The notes below the pieces were generated by a model. It was given only the letters and a program-made list of their open reading frames with translations, made no database searches and was not told where the DNA came from. From the NCBI RefSeq assembly GCF_009906855.1, contig NZ_CP047650.1, positions 5,642,001-5,706,000 of the forward strand: 64,000 nucleotides of DNA, given 5' to 3'. A program made the translations under genes and the position numbers. This stretch comes from Xylophilus rhododendri. GTDB lineage: Bacteria; Pseudomonadota; Gammaproteobacteria; Burkholderiales; Burkholderiaceae_C. Below are positions 9,285 through 19,609 of the stretch, piece by piece (within the stretch, counting starts at the first letter, position 1; every line of letters starts with the position of its first letter).

Positions 9285-9560
9285 TCAGGAGCCGTAACCG
9301 TAGCCGCTGCAGGCGCCGGCATTGGGCCGGCCACGGCATTCGCGCTGCATGCGGCGCGAGCGGTCGGCGGTGGATTCGCCGCTGTCGCCATGCGGCGCGA
9401 GTTTGACCTTGGTGCTTTTCTTGCCGGCCTTGGGCTCGGCCCCGGATGTGGCTTCGGCCTTCTTGCGGCCCGCCCGGGCCAGGACGGGGGCGCCGGCGGC
9501 CATCAGGCCCAGGAGCAGATGGATGCCGGCACGCCGGCGGCTGGAGATGTCTGCGCTCAT
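9285..9560 (-). CDS. Small exported basic protein, unknown function
   Basis: 91 residues. An Arg-rich n-region and a hydrophobic core (GIHLLLGLMAAGAPVLARA) form a probable signal peptide. The mature part is Lys/Gly/Ser-rich (KKAEATSGAEPKAGKKSTKV) and ends with two Cys in ECRGRPNAGACSGYGYGS, suggesting a disulphide. AAGGA lies 6 bases before the ATG at 9560. Its stop is 9 bases from the convergent binding-protein gene. I do not know its role. Confidence 0.55.
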   Translation of the reverse strand: MSADISSRRRAGIHLLLGLMAAGAPVLARAGRKKAEATSGAEPKAGKKSTKVKLAPHGDSGESTADRSRRMQRECRGRPNAGACSGYGYGS

Positions 9561-9657
9561 GAAAAATCCTTTGGGAATCCTTTGGAAAAGAGCCTGCATG
9601 CTGGCTGCTTCCCGGCCGCTTCCAGGGCCGCTCGTCGGCCGCCCATGACCGTAGCGC

Positions 9658-9663
9658 TATAAT
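9658..9663 (+). promoter_or_regulatory. Candidate -10 box of the rpsO promoter
   Basis: A perfect TATAAT lies 85 bases before rpsO, predicting transcription from about 9670. The -35 region 17 bases upstream is poor, so the call rests on the -10 and on its position between divergent genes. Confidence 0.4.
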
Positions 9664-9747
9664 CGACGGGCTTTGCCTCCCGCAAGGCGCACGTGCAGCG
9701 CATTTCCAGCGCCGCTCGCAAGTCAAACACTCAACGGAAATATCGAA

Positions 9748-10014
9748 ATGATTGCATCCTCCATCAAGGCAGAAGTCGTCAAGGACAACGCCCGCGCCGC
9801 CAACGACACCGGTAGCCCGGAAGTCCAGGTCGCCCTGCTGACCGCCCGTATCAACGAGCTGACCCCCCACTTCAAGACCCACGCCAAGGACCACCACGGT
9901 CGCCGCGGCCTGCTGCGCATGGTGAGCCGTCGCCGCAAGCTGCTGGACTACCTGAAGGCCAAGGACGCCGAGCGCTACACCGCCCTGATCGCCAAGCTGG
10001 GCCTGCGCAAGTAA
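9748..10014 (+). CDS. rpsO: 30S ribosomal protein S15
   Basis: 88 residues, the usual length. It binds 16S rRNA in the central domain and bridges to 23S rRNA. The family core is visible: [50 protein letters not shown] and final LIAKLGLRK. The start fits family length and follows a GGAAA sequence. Codon use is clearly that of a highly expressed gene. It precedes pnp, the common proteobacterial order, but a strong terminator separates the two. Confidence 0.97.
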   Translation: MIASSIKAEVVKDNARAANDTGSPEVQVALLTARINELTPHFKTHAKDHHGRRGLLRMVSRRRKLLDYLKAKDAERYTALIAKLGLRK

Positions 10015-10031
10015 GGCGCCAGCGGCTGAAG

Positions 10032-10067
10032 AACGCCTGAGTTAGCCCGCTAGCTCAGGCGTTTTTT
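10032..10067 (+). terminator. Intrinsic terminator after rpsO
   Basis: Stem AACGCCTGAG (10032–10041) with CTCAGGCGTT (10054–10063), partly extended inside by TTA/TAG pairing, followed by TTTTTT. Some readthrough into pnp, as known in E. coli, is possible. Confidence 0.9.
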
Positions 10068-10126
10068 GCATTGCGATTTCCTCTTTTTCCTCCCGGACAA
10101 GCCACCCACCCAGAGCGAAGCTGTGT

Positions 10127-10167
10127 CATTCCAGAGGCGTTGCGCCAAGCTGAGCGCCGCTGGAATG
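10127..10167 (+). promoter_or_regulatory. Long leader hairpin upstream of pnp
   Basis: CATTCCAG (10127–10134) pairs perfectly with CTGGAATG (10160–10167). After one A/G mismatch, GGCG pairs with CGCC, leaving a 15-base loop. There is no T-run, so it is not a terminator. In E. coli the pnp leader forms an RNase III-cleaved stem through which PNPase represses its own synthesis. The position here suggests the same kind of autocontrol; that is inference. Confidence 0.5.
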
Positions 10168-10239
10168 GCATCGTGTTTTGATGGGACTTTCCGGCTCCGC
10201 ATCTCACGTACAAAGACAACCGACAGGAGCTGAACGAAT

Positions 10240-12378
10240 ATGAGCATCTTCAACAAAGTCACCAAGACCTTCCAATGGGGTCAGCATCAAGTCATCCTGG
10301 AAACCGGTGAGATCGCCCGCCAGGCCGCCGGCGCCGTGCTGGTCAACATCGAAGGCACCGTGGTGCTGGCGACCGTCGCCGCCTCCAAGACCGCCAAGTC
10401 CGGCCAGGACTTCTTCCCGCTGACCGTCGACTACATCGAGAAGACCTACGCCGCCGGCAAGATCCCCGGCAGCTTCTTCAAGCGCGAAGCCAAGCCCAGC
10501 GAACTCGAAACCCTGACCAGCCGCCTGATCGACCGCCCGATCCGCCCGCTGTTCCCCGAAGGCTTCTTCAACGACGTGCATGTGGTCATCCACACCCTGT
10601 CGCTGAACCCGGAAGTCGATGCCGACATCGCCGCCATGATCGGCGTGAGCGCCGCCCTGGCCGTGTCCGGCATTCCCTTCGCCGGCCCGATCGGCGCGGC
10701 CCGCGTGGGTTACGTCAACGGTCAGTACGTGCTCAACCCCGGCCAGACCGCCCGCAAGGATTCGCAGCTGGAACTGGTCGTCGCCGGCACCGAATCCGCC
10801 GTGCTGATGGTCGAGTCCGAAGCCAAGCAGCTGTCGGAAGAAATCATGCTCGGCGCCGTGGTCTTCGGCCACGAGCAGGGCAACATCGCCATCAACGCCA
10901 TCCATGAGCTGGTGCGCGACGGCGGCAAGCCGGTCTGGGACTGGCAGGCGCCTGCCAAGAACGAGCCGCTGATCGCCAAGGTCAACGCCCTGGCAGAAGA
11001 CAAGCTGCGTGCCGCCTACCAGCTGCGCAACAAGCAGGCCCGCACCCAAGCCCTGCGTGAAGCCACCGCTTCCGTCATGGAAGGCCTGAAGGCCGACGGT
11101 TCGGCTGTGGACAGCGTGCTGGTCGAAGGCCTGCTGTTCGAGATCGAATCCAAGATCGTGCGCAGCCAGATCCTGTCGGGCGAGCCGCGCATCGACGGCC
11201 GCGACACCCGCACCGTGCGCCCGATCGAGATCCGCGGCAGCGTGCTGCCCCGCACCCACGGCTCCTCGCTGTTCACCCGCGGCGAAACGCAAGCCCTGGT
11301 CATCACCACCCTGGGCACCGAGCGCGACGCACAGCGCATCGACGCGCTGGCCGGCGAATACGAAGACCGCTTCCTGTTCCACTACAACATGCCTCCCTTC
11401 GCCACCGGCGAAGTCGGCCGCATGGGCAGCACCAAGCGCCGCGAAATCGGCCACGGCCGCCTGGCCAAGCGCGCGCTGATCGCCGTGCTGCCGAGCAAGG
11501 AAGAGTTCCCCTACACCATCCGTGTGGTGTCGGAAATCACCGAGTCGAACGGCTCGTCTTCGATGGCTTCGGTCTGCGGCGGCTGCCTGTCCATGATGGA
11601 CGCGGGCGTGCCGATCAAGACCCACGTGGCCGGCATCGCCATGGGCCTGATCAAGGACGGCAACCGTTTCGCCGTGCTGACCGACATCCTGGGCGACGAA
11701 GATCACCTGGGCGACATGGACTTCAAGGTGGCCGGTTCCGCAGCCGGCATCACCGCCCTGCAGATGGACATCAAGATCCAGGGCATCACCAAGGAAATCA
11801 TGCAGGTGGCACTGGCCCAGGCCAAGGAAGCCCGCCTGCACATCCTGGACAAGATGCAGGAAGCCATGGGCACGGCCAACACCACGGTGTCGGACTTCGC
11901 GCCCAAGCTCTTCACCATGAAGATCAATCCGGAAAAGATCCGCGACGTGATCGGCAAGGGCGGCTCGGTGATCCGTGCGCTGACCGAAGAGACCGGCACG
12001 CAGATCAACATCGACGAAGACGGCACCATCACCATCGCCTCTTCCGACGCCGCCAAGGCCGACGAAGCCAAGCGCCGCATCGAGCAGATCACGGCGGAAG
12101 TCGAGATCGGCAAGATCTACGAAGGGCCGGTCGTCAAGATCCTGGACTTCGGCGCACTGATCAACCTGCTGCCCGGCAAGGACGGCCTGCTGCACATCAG
12201 CCAGATCGCCCACCAGCGTGTCGAGAAGGTCACGGACTTCCTGTCCGAAGGCCAGATCGTCAAGGTCAAGGTCCTGGAAACGGACGAGAAGGGTCGCGTC
12301 AAGCTGTCCATGAAGGCGCTGCTGGACCGTCCGGCCCAGAACTTCGAACAGGGCGGCCAGCCCAACCAGCAGTTCTGA
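10240..12378 (+). CDS. pnp: Polyribonucleotide nucleotidyltransferase (PNPase)
   Basis: 712 residues, full length. PNPase degrades RNA 3' to 5' phosphorolytically and is part of the degradosome. Two RNase PH domains are present (N-terminal [20 protein letters not shown]; second with [16 protein letters not shown] and the active-site region [16 protein letters not shown]). A KH domain ([20 protein letters not shown], about residue 565) and a C-terminal S1 domain ([20 protein letters not shown], about residue 628) complete it. AGGAG stands 10 bases before the ATG. A GC-rich hairpin follows at 12399. Confidence 0.97.
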   Translation: MSIFNKVTKTFQWGQHQVILETGEIARQAAGAVLVNIEGTVVLATVAASKTAKSGQDFFPLTVDYIEKTYAAGKIPGSFFKREAKPSELETLTSRLIDRPIRPLFPEGFFNDVHVVIHTLSLNPEVDADIAAMIGVSAALAVSGIPFAGPIGAARVGYVNGQYVLNPGQTARKDSQLELVVAGTESAVLMVESEAKQLSEEIMLGAVVFGHEQGNIAINAIHELVRDGGKPVWDWQAPAKNEPLIAKVNALAEDKLRAAYQLRNKQARTQALREATASVMEGLKADGSAVDSVLVEGLLFEIESKIVRSQILSGEPRIDGRDTRTVRPIEIRGSVLPRTHGSSLFTRGETQALVITTLGTERDAQRIDALAGEYEDRFLFHYNMPPFATGEVGRMGSTKRREIGHGRLAKRALIAVLPSKEEFPYTIRVVSEITESNGSSSMASVCGGCLSMMDAGVPIKTHVAGIAMGLIKDGNRFAVLTDILGDEDHLGDMDFKVAGSAAGITALQMDIKIQGITKEIMQVALAQAKEARLHILDKMQEAMGTANTTVSDFAPKLFTMKINPEKIRDVIGKGGSVIRALTEETGTQINIDEDGTITIASSDAAKADEAKRRIEQITAEVEIGKIYEGPVVKILDFGALINLLPGKDGLLHISQIAHQRVEKVTDFLSEGQIVKVKVLETDEKGRVKLSMKALLDRPAQNFEQGGQPNQQF

Positions 12379-12398
12379 TCGCCTCGGACTGAGGAAAT

Positions 12399-12420
12399 GC
12401 GGCGCCTCGGGCGCCGCTTT
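12399..12420 (+). terminator. Probable terminator after pnp
   Basis: GCGGCGCC-TCG-GGCGCCGC followed by TTT and further T-rich sequence. The stem is perfect over 8 bp; the short T-run makes it only moderately convincing. Confidence 0.6.
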
Positions 12421-12453
12421 CAACTTTCGCCCAACGTTTTTCAGGAGCCGGAC

Positions 12454-13440
12454 ATGCGAGCTGTCGAGATCACCCAGTACGGCGCCCCCGAGGTGCTGGT
12501 GGCGGGCGATCGTCCGCGTCCGGTCCCGGCCGCGGGCGAGCTGCTGATCCGCGTGAGCGCCAGCGGCATCAACCGCCCCGACGTGCTGCAGCGCACCGGC
12601 AACTATCCGGTGCCGCCGGGCGCTTCCGACATCCCCGGCCTGGAAGTGGCCGGCGTGGTGGAGGAGGGCGAGCCCGCGGCCCTGGCCGCTGCCGGCCTGG
12701 CGCTGGGCGACCGCGTCTGCGCGCTGCTGCCCGGTGGCGGTTATGCGCAGTACGCGGTGGCGGCCATCCCGCTGTGCCTGCCGGTTCCGGCCTGCCTGAG
12801 CGACATCGAAGGCGCCAGCCTGCCCGAGACCTTCTACACGGTCTGGAGCAACGTCTTCATGCGTGGCAGGCTGCAGCCCGGCGAGACCCTGCTGGTGCAG
12901 GGCGGCACCAGCGGCATCGGCGTGACGGCCATCCTGATCGCCAAGGCCCTGGGCTCGACCGTGATCGTTACAGCAGGCAGCGACGAGAAATGCCAGGCCT
13001 GCCTGGCGCTCGGCGCCGACCATGCCATCAACTACAAGACCCAGGATTTCGTCGCCGAAGCCAAGCGCCTGACCGGCGGCAAGGGTGTCGACGTGGTGCT
13101 GGACATGGTGGCCGGCGGATACGTCACCCGAGAGATCGAATGCCTGGCCGACGACGGCCGCATCGTCATCATCGCGGTGCAGGGCGGCACCAAGGCCGAG
13201 TTCAATGCTGGCCAGTTGCTGCGCCGCCGCCTCACGGTGACCGGTTCCACGCTGCGCCCGCGCCTGGTGGCCTTCAAGGCCTCCATCGCGGCCGGCCTGC
13301 GTGAACATGTCTGGCCGCTGCTGGAGTCGGGCCGTATCAAGCCGGTGGTGCACGACACCTTCCCGGCCGAGCGGGCCGCCGAGGCGCATGCCCTGATGGA
13401 GTCCGGCACGCATGTCGGCAAGATCGTTTTGACCTGGTAG
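12454..13440 (+). CDS. NAD(P)H-quinone oxidoreductase, PIG3/QOR type (zinc-free MDR superfamily)
   Basis: 328 residues. The N-terminal GroES-like domain has SGINRPDVLQRTGNYPVPPG. The Rossmann part carries the NADP-binding LLVQGGTSGIGVTAILIAKA and ends with GTHVGKIVLTW, typical of the PIG3 subgroup. No structural-zinc Cys cluster is seen, fitting quinone reductases rather than alcohol dehydrogenases. AGGAG lies 7 bases upstream of the ATG at 12454. It precedes tpiA by 9 bases, so the two are probably co-transcribed. A paralogue lies at 54846–55826. Confidence 0.87.
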   Translation: MRAVEITQYGAPEVLVAGDRPRPVPAAGELLIRVSASGINRPDVLQRTGNYPVPPGASDIPGLEVAGVVEEGEPAALAAAGLALGDRVCALLPGGGYAQYAVAAIPLCLPVPACLSDIEGASLPETFYTVWSNVFMRGRLQPGETLLVQGGTSGIGVTAILIAKALGSTVIVTAGSDEKCQACLALGADHAINYKTQDFVAEAKRLTGGKGVDVVLDMVAGGYVTREIECLADDGRIVIIAVQGGTKAEFNAGQLLRRRLTVTGSTLRPRLVAFKASIAAGLREHVWPLLESGRIKPVVHDTFPAERAAEAHALMESGTHVGKIVLTW

Positions 13441-13449
13441 CTTTTCTTC

Positions 13450-14199
13450 ATGCAGCAACGCAAAAAAATCGTAGCCGGTAACTGGAAGATGAACGGCAGC
13501 CTGGCGGCCAACGCCGCGCTGCTCGACGGAGTGCTGGAGGGCCTCGGCCAGCCGGCCTGCGCCGTGGTGGCCTGCGTGCCCGCGCCCTACCTGGCGCAGG
13601 TGCAGGCCCGCATCGCCGGAACCGCCCTGGCGCTGGGCGCGCAGGACATGTCCGCCTTCGCCTCGGGCGCCTATACCGGCGAGGTGTCGGCTGCGATGCT
13701 GGGTGACTTCGGTGTCGCCTACGCCATCGTCGGCCACTCAGAGCGCCGCCAGTACCACGGCGAGACCGATGCCAAGGTGGCCGACAAGGCGCTGGCCGCG
13801 CTGGCCGCCGGCATCACGCCCCTGGTGTGCGTGGGCGAGACCCTGGCCGAGCGCGAAGCCGGCCAGACCGAAGCCGTCGTCGGCCGCCAGCTGGCCGCCG
13901 TGCTGGAAAAGCTCGGCGACCAGGCCTCCGGCATGGTCGTGGCCTACGAGCCCGTCTGGGCCATCGGCACCGGCAAGACCGCCACGCCCGAGCAGGCGCA
14001 GGCCGTGCATGCTGCCCTGCGTGCGCAGCTGCAGTCGGCCGGCGACGCCGTGGCCGCCCAGCCCATCCTCTACGGCGGCAGCATGAACGCGGCCAACGCC
14101 GCGCAGCTGCTGGCCCAGCCCGACATCGACGGTGGCCTGATCGGCGGCGCGTCGCTCAAGGCGGCCGACTTCCTGGCGATCGTTTCCGCCGCAAACTGA
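13450..14199 (+). CDS. tpiA: Triosephosphate isomerase
   Basis: 249 residues, standard. It interconverts dihydroxyacetone phosphate and glyceraldehyde 3-phosphate. The catalytic set is visible: N11 and K13 in AGNWKMNG, the His of [13 protein letters not shown], and the Glu of [20 protein letters not shown] (loop 6). The phosphate-binding [12 protein letters not shown] and GGLIGGASL near the C-terminus are intact. secG follows after 24 bases, a common betaproteobacterial order. Confidence 0.97.
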   Translation: MQQRKKIVAGNWKMNGSLAANAALLDGVLEGLGQPACAVVACVPAPYLAQVQARIAGTALALGAQDMSAFASGAYTGEVSAAMLGDFGVAYAIVGHSERRQYHGETDAKVADKALAALAAGITPLVCVGETLAEREAGQTEAVVGRQLAAVLEKLGDQASGMVVAYEPVWAIGTGKTATPEQAQAVHAALRAQLQSAGDAVAAQPILYGGSMNAANAAQLLAQPDIDGGLIGGASLKAADFLAIVSAAN

Positions 14200-14223
14200 A
14201 CACTCTCTTACCTCCAGCCTGAT

Positions 14224-14655
14224 ATGACCATCGTCCACAACCTGATCCTGATCATCCAGATCCTCTCCGCCCTGACCATGATCGGCCTGATCCTGGTGCA
14301 GCACGGCAAGGGCGCCGACATGGGCGCGGCCTTCGGCAGCGGCAGCGCCGGCAGCCTGTTCGGCGCCAGCGGCAGCGCCAACTTCCTGTCGCGCAGCACG
14401 GCCGTCGCGGCCGTCGTGTTCTTCGTCTGCACGCTGGCACTGGCCTACTTCGGCAACCTGCGTGTGGAAGGCTCCAACAGCGTGCTCGACCGCGCGCTGA
14501 ACACGGCGCCCGTCACGGCCCCCGCCGCACCCGTCGACACCGGCCCGGCCTCGCAGATCCCCGGCAACACGCCCGCGGCCAAGGGCGCGGCGGCACCGGC
14601 GGCATCGGGCTCGGCCAATGTGCCAGCGCCCGCTCCGGCGCCCAAAGCACCCTGA
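14224..14655 (+). CDS. secG: Preprotein translocase subunit SecG
   Basis: 143 residues. Two membrane helices (about residues 4–22 and 56–76) flank the conserved cytoplasmic loop LVQHGKGADMGAAFGSGSAG, which defines SecG. The C-terminal ~60 residues are an Ala/Pro-rich tail (PAAKGAAAPAASGSANVPAP) common in betaproteobacterial homologues. It works with SecYE at the inner membrane. It directly precedes tRNA-Leu and the nuo operon. Confidence 0.93.
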   Translation: MTIVHNLILIIQILSALTMIGLILVQHGKGADMGAAFGSGSAGSLFGASGSANFLSRSTAVAAVVFFVCTLALAYFGNLRVEGSNSVLDRALNTAPVTAPAAPVDTGPASQIPGNTPAAKGAAAPAASGSANVPAPAPAPKAP

Positions 14656-14718
14656 ACACTTCTATAAGACTTGCTGAAAATCTCTGCTTCGAGGGTAAAA
14701 ACCCGGATGTTTAGAGGG

Positions 14719-14724
14719 TAGAAT
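14719..14724 (+). promoter_or_regulatory. Candidate -10 box for tRNA-Leu/nuo
   Basis: TAGAAT in the secG–tRNA gap, about 70 bases before the tRNA. The -35 region is weak. The same hexamer appears just before both riboswitches in this window, which lends modest support. Confidence 0.3.
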
Positions 14725-14791
14725 GTGAGTCTGTTCGGAAAGCCACAAACCGTTAACAACGGTCCTCATGCCATCCGAACAAAGATAACAA

Positions 14792-14876
14792 GCCGTCGTG
14801 GTGAAATTGGTAGACACGCTATCTTGAGGGGGTAGTGGCGAAAGCTGTGCGAGTTCGAGTCTCGCCGACGGCACCA
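14792..14876 (+). tRNA. tRNA-Leu (anticodon GAG)
   Basis: 85 nt class II tRNA. The acceptor stem GCCGTCG pairs with CGACGGC, followed by discriminator A and an encoded CCA. The anticodon stem CTATC/GGTAG encloses the loop TTGAGGG, giving anticodon GAG. The long variable arm (around GTGGCGAAAGCTGTGC) and the T-arm loop GTTCGAGTC are present. It sits between secG and nuoA, a conserved betaproteobacterial arrangement. Confidence 0.96.
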
Positions 14877-14940
14877 TACAAAGACAGGCCCGCATCCCCC
14901 GGTGCGGTGCCTGTACCGAGTAGCGCAAGGCAAGCCCCAG

Positions 14941-15300
14941 ATGAACCTCAGTCAGTACCTCCCCGTCCTCCTGTTCATCCTGGTCGGTATCGGTGTCGGA
15001 GTAGCACCGCAGGCTCTTGGTTATTTGCTCGGCCCCAACCGGCCCGACGCACAGAAAAACTCCCCTTATGAGTGCGGCTTCGAAGCCTTCGAAGATGCCC
15101 GCATGCAATTCGACGTACGGTATTACCTCGTCGCGATTCTTTTCATCCTGTTCGACCTCGAAATCGCCTTCCTCTTCCCCTGGGCGGTGGCGTTGAAGAC
15201 CATCGGCGCGACCGGCTTCTGGGCCGCCGTGATCTTCCTGGGCATCCTCGTCGTGGGCTTCGCCTACGAATGGAAAAAAGGCGCCCTGGACTGGGAATAA
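14941..15300 (+). CDS. nuoA: NADH-quinone oxidoreductase subunit A
   Basis: 119 residues, three membrane helices. Part of the membrane arm of complex I at the junction with the quinone site. The family segment [20 protein letters not shown], with its conserved Cys on the quinone-gate loop, and [14 protein letters not shown] are present. First gene of the 14-gene nuo operon, which runs to 29554 without interruption. Confidence 0.96.
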   Translation: MNLSQYLPVLLFILVGIGVGVAPQALGYLLGPNRPDAQKNSPYECGFEAFEDARMQFDVRYYLVAILFILFDLEIAFLFPWAVALKTIGATGFWAAVIFLGILVVGFAYEWKKGALDWE

Positions 15301-15333
15301 GCGCGAGCGTTCGGCAGGCAAGGAGTACTAGCC

Positions 15334-15816
15334 ATGGCAATTGAAGGCGTCCTGAAGGAGGGGTTCATCACCACCTCCTACGACTCGGTAGTGAATTGGG
15401 CCAAGACCGGCTCGCTGTGGCCCATGACCTTCGGTCTGGCCTGCTGCGCGGTCGAGATGATGCATGCCGCCGCGGCGCGCTACGACATCGGCCGTTTCGG
15501 CGCGGAAGTGTTCCGCGCCAGCCCCCGGCAGTCCGATCTGATGATCGTCGCCGGCACCCTGTGCAACAAGATGGCGCCGGCGCTGCGCAAGGTCTACGAC
15601 CAGATGGCCGAGCCGCGCTGGGTGCTGTCGATGGGGTCCTGCGCCAACGGCGGCGGCTACTACCACTACAGCTACTCGGTGGTGCGCGGCTGCGACCGCA
15701 TCGTGCCGGTCGATGTCTACGTGCCCGGCTGCCCGCCGACCGCCGAAGCGCTGATCTACGGGATCATCCAGTTGCAGCAGAAGGTGCGCCGCACCAACAC
15801 CATCGCCCGCGTATGA
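15334..15816 (+). CDS. nuoB: NADH-quinone oxidoreductase subunit B
   Basis: 160 residues. Carries the terminal iron-sulphur cluster N2 that reduces quinone. The Cys ligands are visible in [12 protein letters not shown] (two adjacent Cys), [14 protein letters not shown] and [11 protein letters not shown]. The stop overlaps the nuoC start (ATGA), pointing to coupled translation. Confidence 0.97.
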   Translation: MAIEGVLKEGFITTSYDSVVNWAKTGSLWPMTFGLACCAVEMMHAAAARYDIGRFGAEVFRASPRQSDLMIVAGTLCNKMAPALRKVYDQMAEPRWVLSMGSCANGGGYYHYSYSVVRGCDRIVPVDVYVPGCPPTAEALIYGIIQLQQKVRRTNTIARV

Positions 15817-16430
15817 CCGCCGAATCCTATGCAGTCGCCCCCGAGGCGCTGAAAGAAACCGTCGTCGCCGCCCTCGGCGACAAGGCCCGCCGCGTCGAAG
15901 TGCGCCTGGGCGAGGTGACGGCCATCGTCCATGCCGAGCACTACCTCGAAGCCATGCAGCTGCTGCGCGATGCGCCCGGCTGCCGCTTCGAACAGCTGAT
16001 CGACATCTGCGGCGTGGACTACTCCACCTACCGCGACGGCCAGTACGAAGGCCTGCGTTTCGCCTCGGTCGCCCACCTGCTGTCGGTGAGCCTGAACCAG
16101 CGCCTGCGCGTGAAGGTCTTCTGCCCGGACGACGACTTCCCGGTCGTGGCGTCCGTCAACCACATCTGGAGCTCGGCCAACTGGTTCGAGCGCGAGGCCT
16201 TCGACCTCTACGGCATCGTCTACGACGGCCACGAGGACCTGCGTCGCATCCTGACCGACTACGGCTTCATCGGCCATCCCTTCCGCAAGGACTTCCCGCT
16301 GTCCGGCCACGTCGAGATGCGTTACGACGCCGAGATGCAGCGTGTGGTCTACCAGCCGGTTTCCATCGAGCCGCGCGAGGTCACGCCCCGCATCCTGCGC
16401 GAAGACAACTACGGCGGCGGGCTGCACTGA
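15813..16430 (+). CDS. nuoC: NADH-quinone oxidoreductase subunit C
   Basis: 205 residues, the 30-kDa subunit in the connecting module of complex I. The signature [20 protein letters not shown] and the C-terminal [20 protein letters not shown] are intact. It is a separate gene from nuoD, unlike the fused NuoCD of enterobacteria. It overlaps nuoB by four bases. Confidence 0.96.
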   Translation: MTAESYAVAPEALKETVVAALGDKARRVEVRLGEVTAIVHAEHYLEAMQLLRDAPGCRFEQLIDICGVDYSTYRDGQYEGLRFASVAHLLSVSLNQRLRVKVFCPDDDFPVVASVNHIWSSANWFEREAFDLYGIVYDGHEDLRRILTDYGFIGHPFRKDFPLSGHVEMRYDAEMQRVVYQPVSIEPREVTPRILREDNYGGGLH

Positions 16431-16455
16431 GCGCGGTGCGCCCGGAATATCCGAC

Positions 16456-17709
16456 ATGGCAGAAATCAAGAACTACACCCTGAACTTCGGTCCGCAGCAT
16501 CCGGCAGCCCACGGCGTGCTGCGCCTGGTGCTGGAGCTAGACGGCGAAGTCGTCCAGCGCGCCGATCCCCACATCGGCCTGCTGCACCGCGCCACCGAGA
16601 AGCTGGCCGAGCACAAGACCTTCATCCAGTCGCTGCCCTATATGGACCGGCTGGACTACGTCTCGATGATGTGCAACGAGCACGCCTACTGCCTGGCCAT
16701 CGAGAAGCTGCTCGGCCTCGACGTGCCGATCCGCGCCCAGTACATCCGCGTGATGTTCAGCGAGATCACCCGCATGCTGAACCACCTGATGTGGCTCGGC
16801 TCGCACGGCAACGACTGCGGCAGCTCCACCATCCTGATCTACGCCTTCCGTGAACGCGAAGACCTGTTCGACATGTACGAGGCCGTCTCCGGCGCGCGCA
16901 TGCACGCAGCGTACTTCCGTCCGGGCGGCGTCTACCGCGACCTGCCGGACGAGATGCCGCAGTACACGGTCAGCAAGCTGAAGAACGCCCGCGCCCTCGC
17001 TCGCATGAACGAGAACCGCCAGGGTTCGCTGCTGGACTTCATCGAAGACTTCACCAAGCGCTTCGACCACAACTGCGACGAATACCACACGCTGCTGACC
17101 GACAACCGCATCTGGAAGCAGCGCACCGTCGGCATCGGCGTGATGGACCCGCAGCGCGCGCTGAATCTGGGCCTGACCGGCCCCATGCTGCGCGGCTCCG
17201 GCATCGCCTGGGACCTGCGCAAGACGCAGCCCTACGACGCCTACGACAAGGTCGAGTTCGACATCCCCGTCGGCAAGACCGGCGACTGCTACGACCGCTA
17301 TCTCGTCCGCATGGAAGAGCTGCGCCAGTCCAACCGCATCATCGCCCAGTGCGTGAAGTGGCTGAAGGCCAACCCGGGCCCCGTCATCACCGACAACCAC
17401 AAGGTCGCTCCGCCCGACCGTGAGTCGATGAAGGCCAACATGGAAGAGCTGATCCACCACTTCAAGCTCTTCACCGAAGGTTTCCACGTGCCCGAAGGCG
17501 AAGCCTACGCAGCGGTGGAACACCCCAAGGGCGAATTCGGCATCTACCTGATGAGCGACGGCGCCAACAAGCCCTACCGCCTGAAGATCCGTCCCCCGGG
17601 CTTCGTGCATCTCGCGGCCCTCGACGAGATGACACGCGGCCACATGATCGCCGACGCCGTCGCGGTCATCGGGACGCTGGACATCGTTTTCGGGGAGATC
17701 GACCGATGA
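16456..17709 (+). CDS. nuoD: NADH-quinone oxidoreductase subunit D
   Basis: 417 residues, the 49-kDa subunit that forms the quinone pocket with NuoB. Hydrogenase-derived family segments are visible: [55 protein letters not shown] and the C-terminal [14 protein letters not shown]. The ATG at 16456 gives the usual [16 protein letters not shown] start. Four-base overlap with nuoE. Confidence 0.97.
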   Translation: MAEIKNYTLNFGPQHPAAHGVLRLVLELDGEVVQRADPHIGLLHRATEKLAEHKTFIQSLPYMDRLDYVSMMCNEHAYCLAIEKLLGLDVPIRAQYIRVMFSEITRMLNHLMWLGSHGNDCGSSTILIYAFREREDLFDMYEAVSGARMHAAYFRPGGVYRDLPDEMPQYTVSKLKNARALARMNENRQGSLLDFIEDFTKRFDHNCDEYHTLLTDNRIWKQRTVGIGVMDPQRALNLGLTGPMLRGSGIAWDLRKTQPYDAYDKVEFDIPVGKTGDCYDRYLVRMEELRQSNRIIAQCVKWLKANPGPVITDNHKVAPPDRESMKANMEELIHHFKLFTEGFHVPEGEAYAAVEHPKGEFGIYLMSDGANKPYRLKIRPPGFVHLAALDEMTRGHMIADAVAVIGTLDIVFGEIDR

Positions 17710-18236
17710 GCGCACACCACGCAAGCACCCCTTCCGAAACGCCAGCCCTGCCGCTGTCGGCCCAGGCCCTGGCGCGTTTCGACAAGGAAGTCGCCAAGTA
17801 CCCCTACGAGATGCGCCAGTCGGCCGTCATGGCCTGCCTGGCCATCGCCCAGCAGGAGCAGGGCTACGTCAGCCAGGCCAGCGAAGCGGTGATCGCCGAG
17901 CTGCTCGGCATGGCCGAGATCGCCGTGCACGAGGTCACCACCTTCTACAACATGTACAACCAGCGTCCGCTGGGCAAGTACAAGCTGAACGTCTGCACCA
18001 ACCTCCCGTGCCAGCTGCGCGACGGCCAGAAGGCGCTGCACCACCTGGAAAAGAAGCTGGGCATCACCATGGGTGAGACCACGGCCGACGGCCTGTTCAC
18101 GCTGCAGCAGAGCGAATGCCTGGGCGCCTGCGCCGATTCGCCGGTGATGCTGGTCAACGACCGCACCATGTGCAGCTTCATGAGCGAGGAAAAGCTCGAC
18201 CAGCTGATCGACGGCCTGAAGGGAGCGTCCGCATGA
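17706..18236 (+). CDS. nuoE: NADH-quinone oxidoreductase subunit E
   Basis: 176 residues. Holds a thioredoxin-like [2Fe-2S] cluster (N1a) beside NuoF. The four ligands are in [11 protein letters not shown] (Cys-x4-Cys) and [11 protein letters not shown] (Cys-x3-Cys). The [18 protein letters not shown] segment is typical. Overlaps nuoD and nuoF by four bases each. Confidence 0.96.
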   Translation: MSAHHASTPSETPALPLSAQALARFDKEVAKYPYEMRQSAVMACLAIAQQEQGYVSQASEAVIAELLGMAEIAVHEVTTFYNMYNQRPLGKYKLNVCTNLPCQLRDGQKALHHLEKKLGITMGETTADGLFTLQQSECLGACADSPVMLVNDRTMCSFMSEEKLDQLIDGLKGASA

Positions 18237-19588
18237 ATGCCGAACAAGTCCTCTCGCAGTTCCAGGCCACGGGTGTCCAGACCTGTTTCCACGACCGCCA
18301 CATCGAGCCGCAGATCTACAAGGATCTCGACGGCACCAACTGGCGCCTGAAAGACTACGAAGCGCGCGGCGGCTATGCGGCCCTGCGCAAGATCCTGCTG
18401 GGTGCCGACGGCGCCGAGCCGCTGACGCAGGACCAGGTCATCGCCACCATGAAGGAATCGGCCCTGCGCGGCCGCGGCGGCGCGGGTTTCCCGACCGGCC
18501 TGAAGTGGAGCTTCATGCCGCGCGCCTTCCCGGGCCAGAAGTACCTGGTCTGCAATTCGGACGAAGGCGAGCCGGGGACCTGCAAGGACCGCGACATCCT
18601 GATGTTCAACCCGCACATCGTCATCGAAGGCATGATCATCGCCGCCTTCGCGATGGGCATCAGTGTGGGCTACAACTACATCCACGGCGAGATCTTCCAG
18701 GTCTACGAACGCTTCGAGGAAGCGCTGGAAGAGGCGAGGGCGGCCGGCTACCTGGGCGACCAGCTGCTGGGCAGCAAGTTCAGCTTCCAGCTGCATGCGC
18801 ACCACGGCTTCGGCGCCTACATCTGCGGCGAGGAAACCGCGCTGCTGGAGTCGCTCGAAGGCAAGAAGGGCCAGCCGCGCTTCAAGCCGCCGTTCCCGGC
18901 AAGCTTCGGCCTCTACGGCAAGCCGACCACGATCAACAACACCGAGACCTTCGCGGCCGTCCCCTGGATCATCCGCAACGGCGGCGCGGCCTACCTGGCC
19001 TGCGGCAAGCCCAACAACGGCGGCACCAAGATCTTCTCGATCTCGGGCGACGTGGAGCTGCCGGGCAATTACGAGATCCCGCTGGGCACCCCGTTCTCCA
19101 AGCTGCTGGAGCTGGCCGGCGGCGTGCGCAAGGGCCGCACGCTCAAGGCCGTGATCCCCGGCGGCTCGTCCTCGCCGGTGCTGCCGGCCGACGTGATGAT
19201 GCAGTGCACGATGGACTACGACTCCATCGCCAAGGCCGGCTCCATGCTGGGCTCGGGCGCCGTCATCGTGATGGACGACTCGCGCGACATGGTCGAATCG
19301 CTGCTGCGCCTCTCGTACTTCTACATGCACGAGTCCTGCGGCCAGTGCACGCCCTGCCGCGAAGGCACCGGCTGGATGTGGCGTGTCATCGACCGCATCA
19401 TGAACGAGCACGGCCGCGAGGGCGACCTCGACCTGCTCAACTCGCTGGCCGACAACATCCAGGGGCGCACCATCTGCGCCCTCGGCGACGCGGCGGCCAT
19501 GCCGGTGCGCGCCATGATCAAGCACTTCCGCCCCGAATTCGAGGCGCTGATCCAGCAGAGGAAGAACTCCGGCACGGCTCACGCCTGA
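18233..19588 (+). CDS. nuoF: NADH-quinone oxidoreductase subunit F
   Basis: 451 residues. Binds NADH, FMN and the [4Fe-4S] cluster N3, the entry point for electrons. The nucleotide site [13 protein letters not shown] and [15 protein letters not shown] are present, as are [18 protein letters not shown] and the cluster ligands [15 protein letters not shown] with the fourth Cys in [10 protein letters not shown]. Start overlaps the nuoE stop. Confidence 0.97.
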   Translation: MNAEQVLSQFQATGVQTCFHDRHIEPQIYKDLDGTNWRLKDYEARGGYAALRKILLGADGAEPLTQDQVIATMKESALRGRGGAGFPTGLKWSFMPRAFPGQKYLVCNSDEGEPGTCKDRDILMFNPHIVIEGMIIAAFAMGISVGYNYIHGEIFQVYERFEEALEEARAAGYLGDQLLGSKFSFQLHAHHGFGAYICGEETALLESLEGKKGQPRFKPPFPASFGLYGKPTTINNTETFAAVPWIIRNGGAAYLACGKPNNGGTKIFSISGDVELPGNYEIPLGTPFSKLLELAGGVRKGRTLKAVIPGGSSSPVLPADVMMQCTMDYDSIAKAGSMLGSGAVIVMDDSRDMVESLLRLSYFYMHESCGQCTPCREGTGWMWRVIDRIMNEHGREGDLDLLNSLADNIQGRTICALGDAAAMPVRAMIKHFRPEFEALIQQRKNSGTAHA

Positions 19589-19609
19589 ACGACCGCGAGT
19601 ACACAAGAC

